A stretch of 64,000 bases of DNA from Pseudomonas sp. GM41(2012). GTDB lineage: Bacteria; Pseudomonadota; Gammaproteobacteria; Pseudomonadales; Pseudomonadaceae. This document shows positions 63,820 to 64,000 of this stretch, piece by piece; position 1 is the stretch's first letter; the number at the start of each line of letters is the position of its first letter. Below the pieces are notes generated by a model. That model ran no database searches. It saw nothing but the letters and a program-made list of their open reading frames with translations, and had not been told where the DNA came from. The stretch lies in NCBI RefSeq assembly GCF_000282315.2, contig NZ_AKJN02000006.1, positions 310,001 to 374,000 of the forward strand, written 5' to 3'. Both the position numbers and the translations under genes were made by a program.

Positions 63820-63851
63820 ATGCCTCTGCCGGCCTACCTCCAAAGAGGCAT
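63820..63851. promoter_or_regulatory. Inverted repeat ATGCCTCT-N16-AGAGGCAT upstream of the DNR-type gene
   Basis: Perfect 8-bp arms between the DNR-type gene and the narL stop, extending into narL's last codons region. The adjoining TACCTCC-AA-AGAGGCA resembles a 7-2-7 pair of NarL heptamers (TACYNMT). It could be an operator for the regulator gene or a transcript-end hairpin of narL. Confidence 0.35.
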
Positions 63852-63856
63852 GCCCG

Positions 63857-64000
63857 TCAGCCGGCATTGCGCAAGTGCTCCATGGCCCACACCGCCGCCT
63901 CGACCCGCGAGCGCAAGCCAAGTTTGTGCAGCAGGTTTTTCACGTGAACCTTGACCGTGCCTTCGGTGATGCCCAGCTTGTGCCCGATGACCTTGTTGCT
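63857..64000 (-). CDS. narL: NarL-type response regulator, C-terminal end (partial)
   Basis: Only the last 47 residues are in the window: [20 protein letters not shown], then the remainder of a LuxR/NarL-type DNA-binding domain, ending EHLRNAG. The sequence is the recognition helix and C-terminal helix of the nitrate/nitrite response regulator NarL ([20 protein letters not shown]). The rest of the gene, and presumably narX and nar genes, lie beyond the right edge. The position next to a DNR-type gene supports the call. Confidence 0.8.
   Translation of the reverse strand, partial: SNKVIGHKLGITEGTVKVHVKNLLHKLGLRSRVEAAVWAMEHLRNAG

Overview
The window looks like chromosome of a denitrifying Pseudomonas of the fluorescens group. 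The reasons are the high GC content, REP sequences of the type GTGGGAGCGAGCCTGCTCGCGA, an OprD-family porin, LysR-type regulators, and a gene order (nirSMCFDLGHJEN, nirQOP, norCBD, dnr; moaB-moeA-ubiUVT) that I recall from P. aeruginosa. No transposase, phage gene, tRNA, rRNA or CRISPR array was seen.

Layout. 1-4.3 kb: edge of a periplasmic binding protein gene, a DUF1445-type hydro-lyase, a LysR regulator, an OprD-like porin and a small molybdate-binding (Mop) protein. 4.35-16.2 kb: a LysR gene divergent from a tight operon of eleven genes. The operon encodes two paralogous periplasmic binding proteins, an FAD-linked 2-hydroxyacid dehydrogenase, an aminotransferase, two permeases, an ATPase, a thiol dioxygenase-like cupin, a GST and a 917-residue fusion of four rhodanese domains to a cystathionine beta-lyase. 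Its content points to uptake and breakdown of an organosulfur compound that I cannot identify. 17.2-22.3 kb: rtcB, then assimilatory nitrite reductase nirBD behind a sigma-54 promoter and a NasT-type (ANTAR) antitermination leader, then a CBS-domain protein.

23-54 kb is a contiguous denitrification island: a HemN paralogue that has lost its radical-SAM cysteines, intact hemN, nosRZDFYL (N2O reduction), an SDR protein, the minus-strand haem d1/nitrite reductase operon nirSMCFDLGHJEN, the divergent nirQ-nirO-nirP, norCB-norD (NO reduction), dnrP-like, dnr, and nnrS with a small membrane protein. ANR/DNR boxes (TTGAY-N4-RTCAA) precede the hemN-like gene, nosR, nirS/nirQ, norC and ubiU, so low-oxygen and NO signals should switch on the whole set. 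54-56.5 kb: divergent ytfE (NO damage repair) and norR with a sigma-54 promoter and three GGT-N7-ACC sites. 56.5-61.7 kb: pdxH, moaB-moeA (molybdenum cofactor) and ubiUVT (oxygen-independent ubiquinone synthesis), which support anaerobic respiration. 62.6-64 kb: a DGC zinc-binding protein, a second DNR-type regulator and the 3' end of narL.

Four copies of a long intergenic repeat punctuate the window. Three are about 725-775 bp inverted-repeat structures with REP pairs or REP-like sequence at the centre. One is a single arm, and it lies beside a degraded copy of the 3' end of the SDR gene. The two arm subtypes differ by compensatory changes in a hairpin stem, so the structure itself appears to be maintained.
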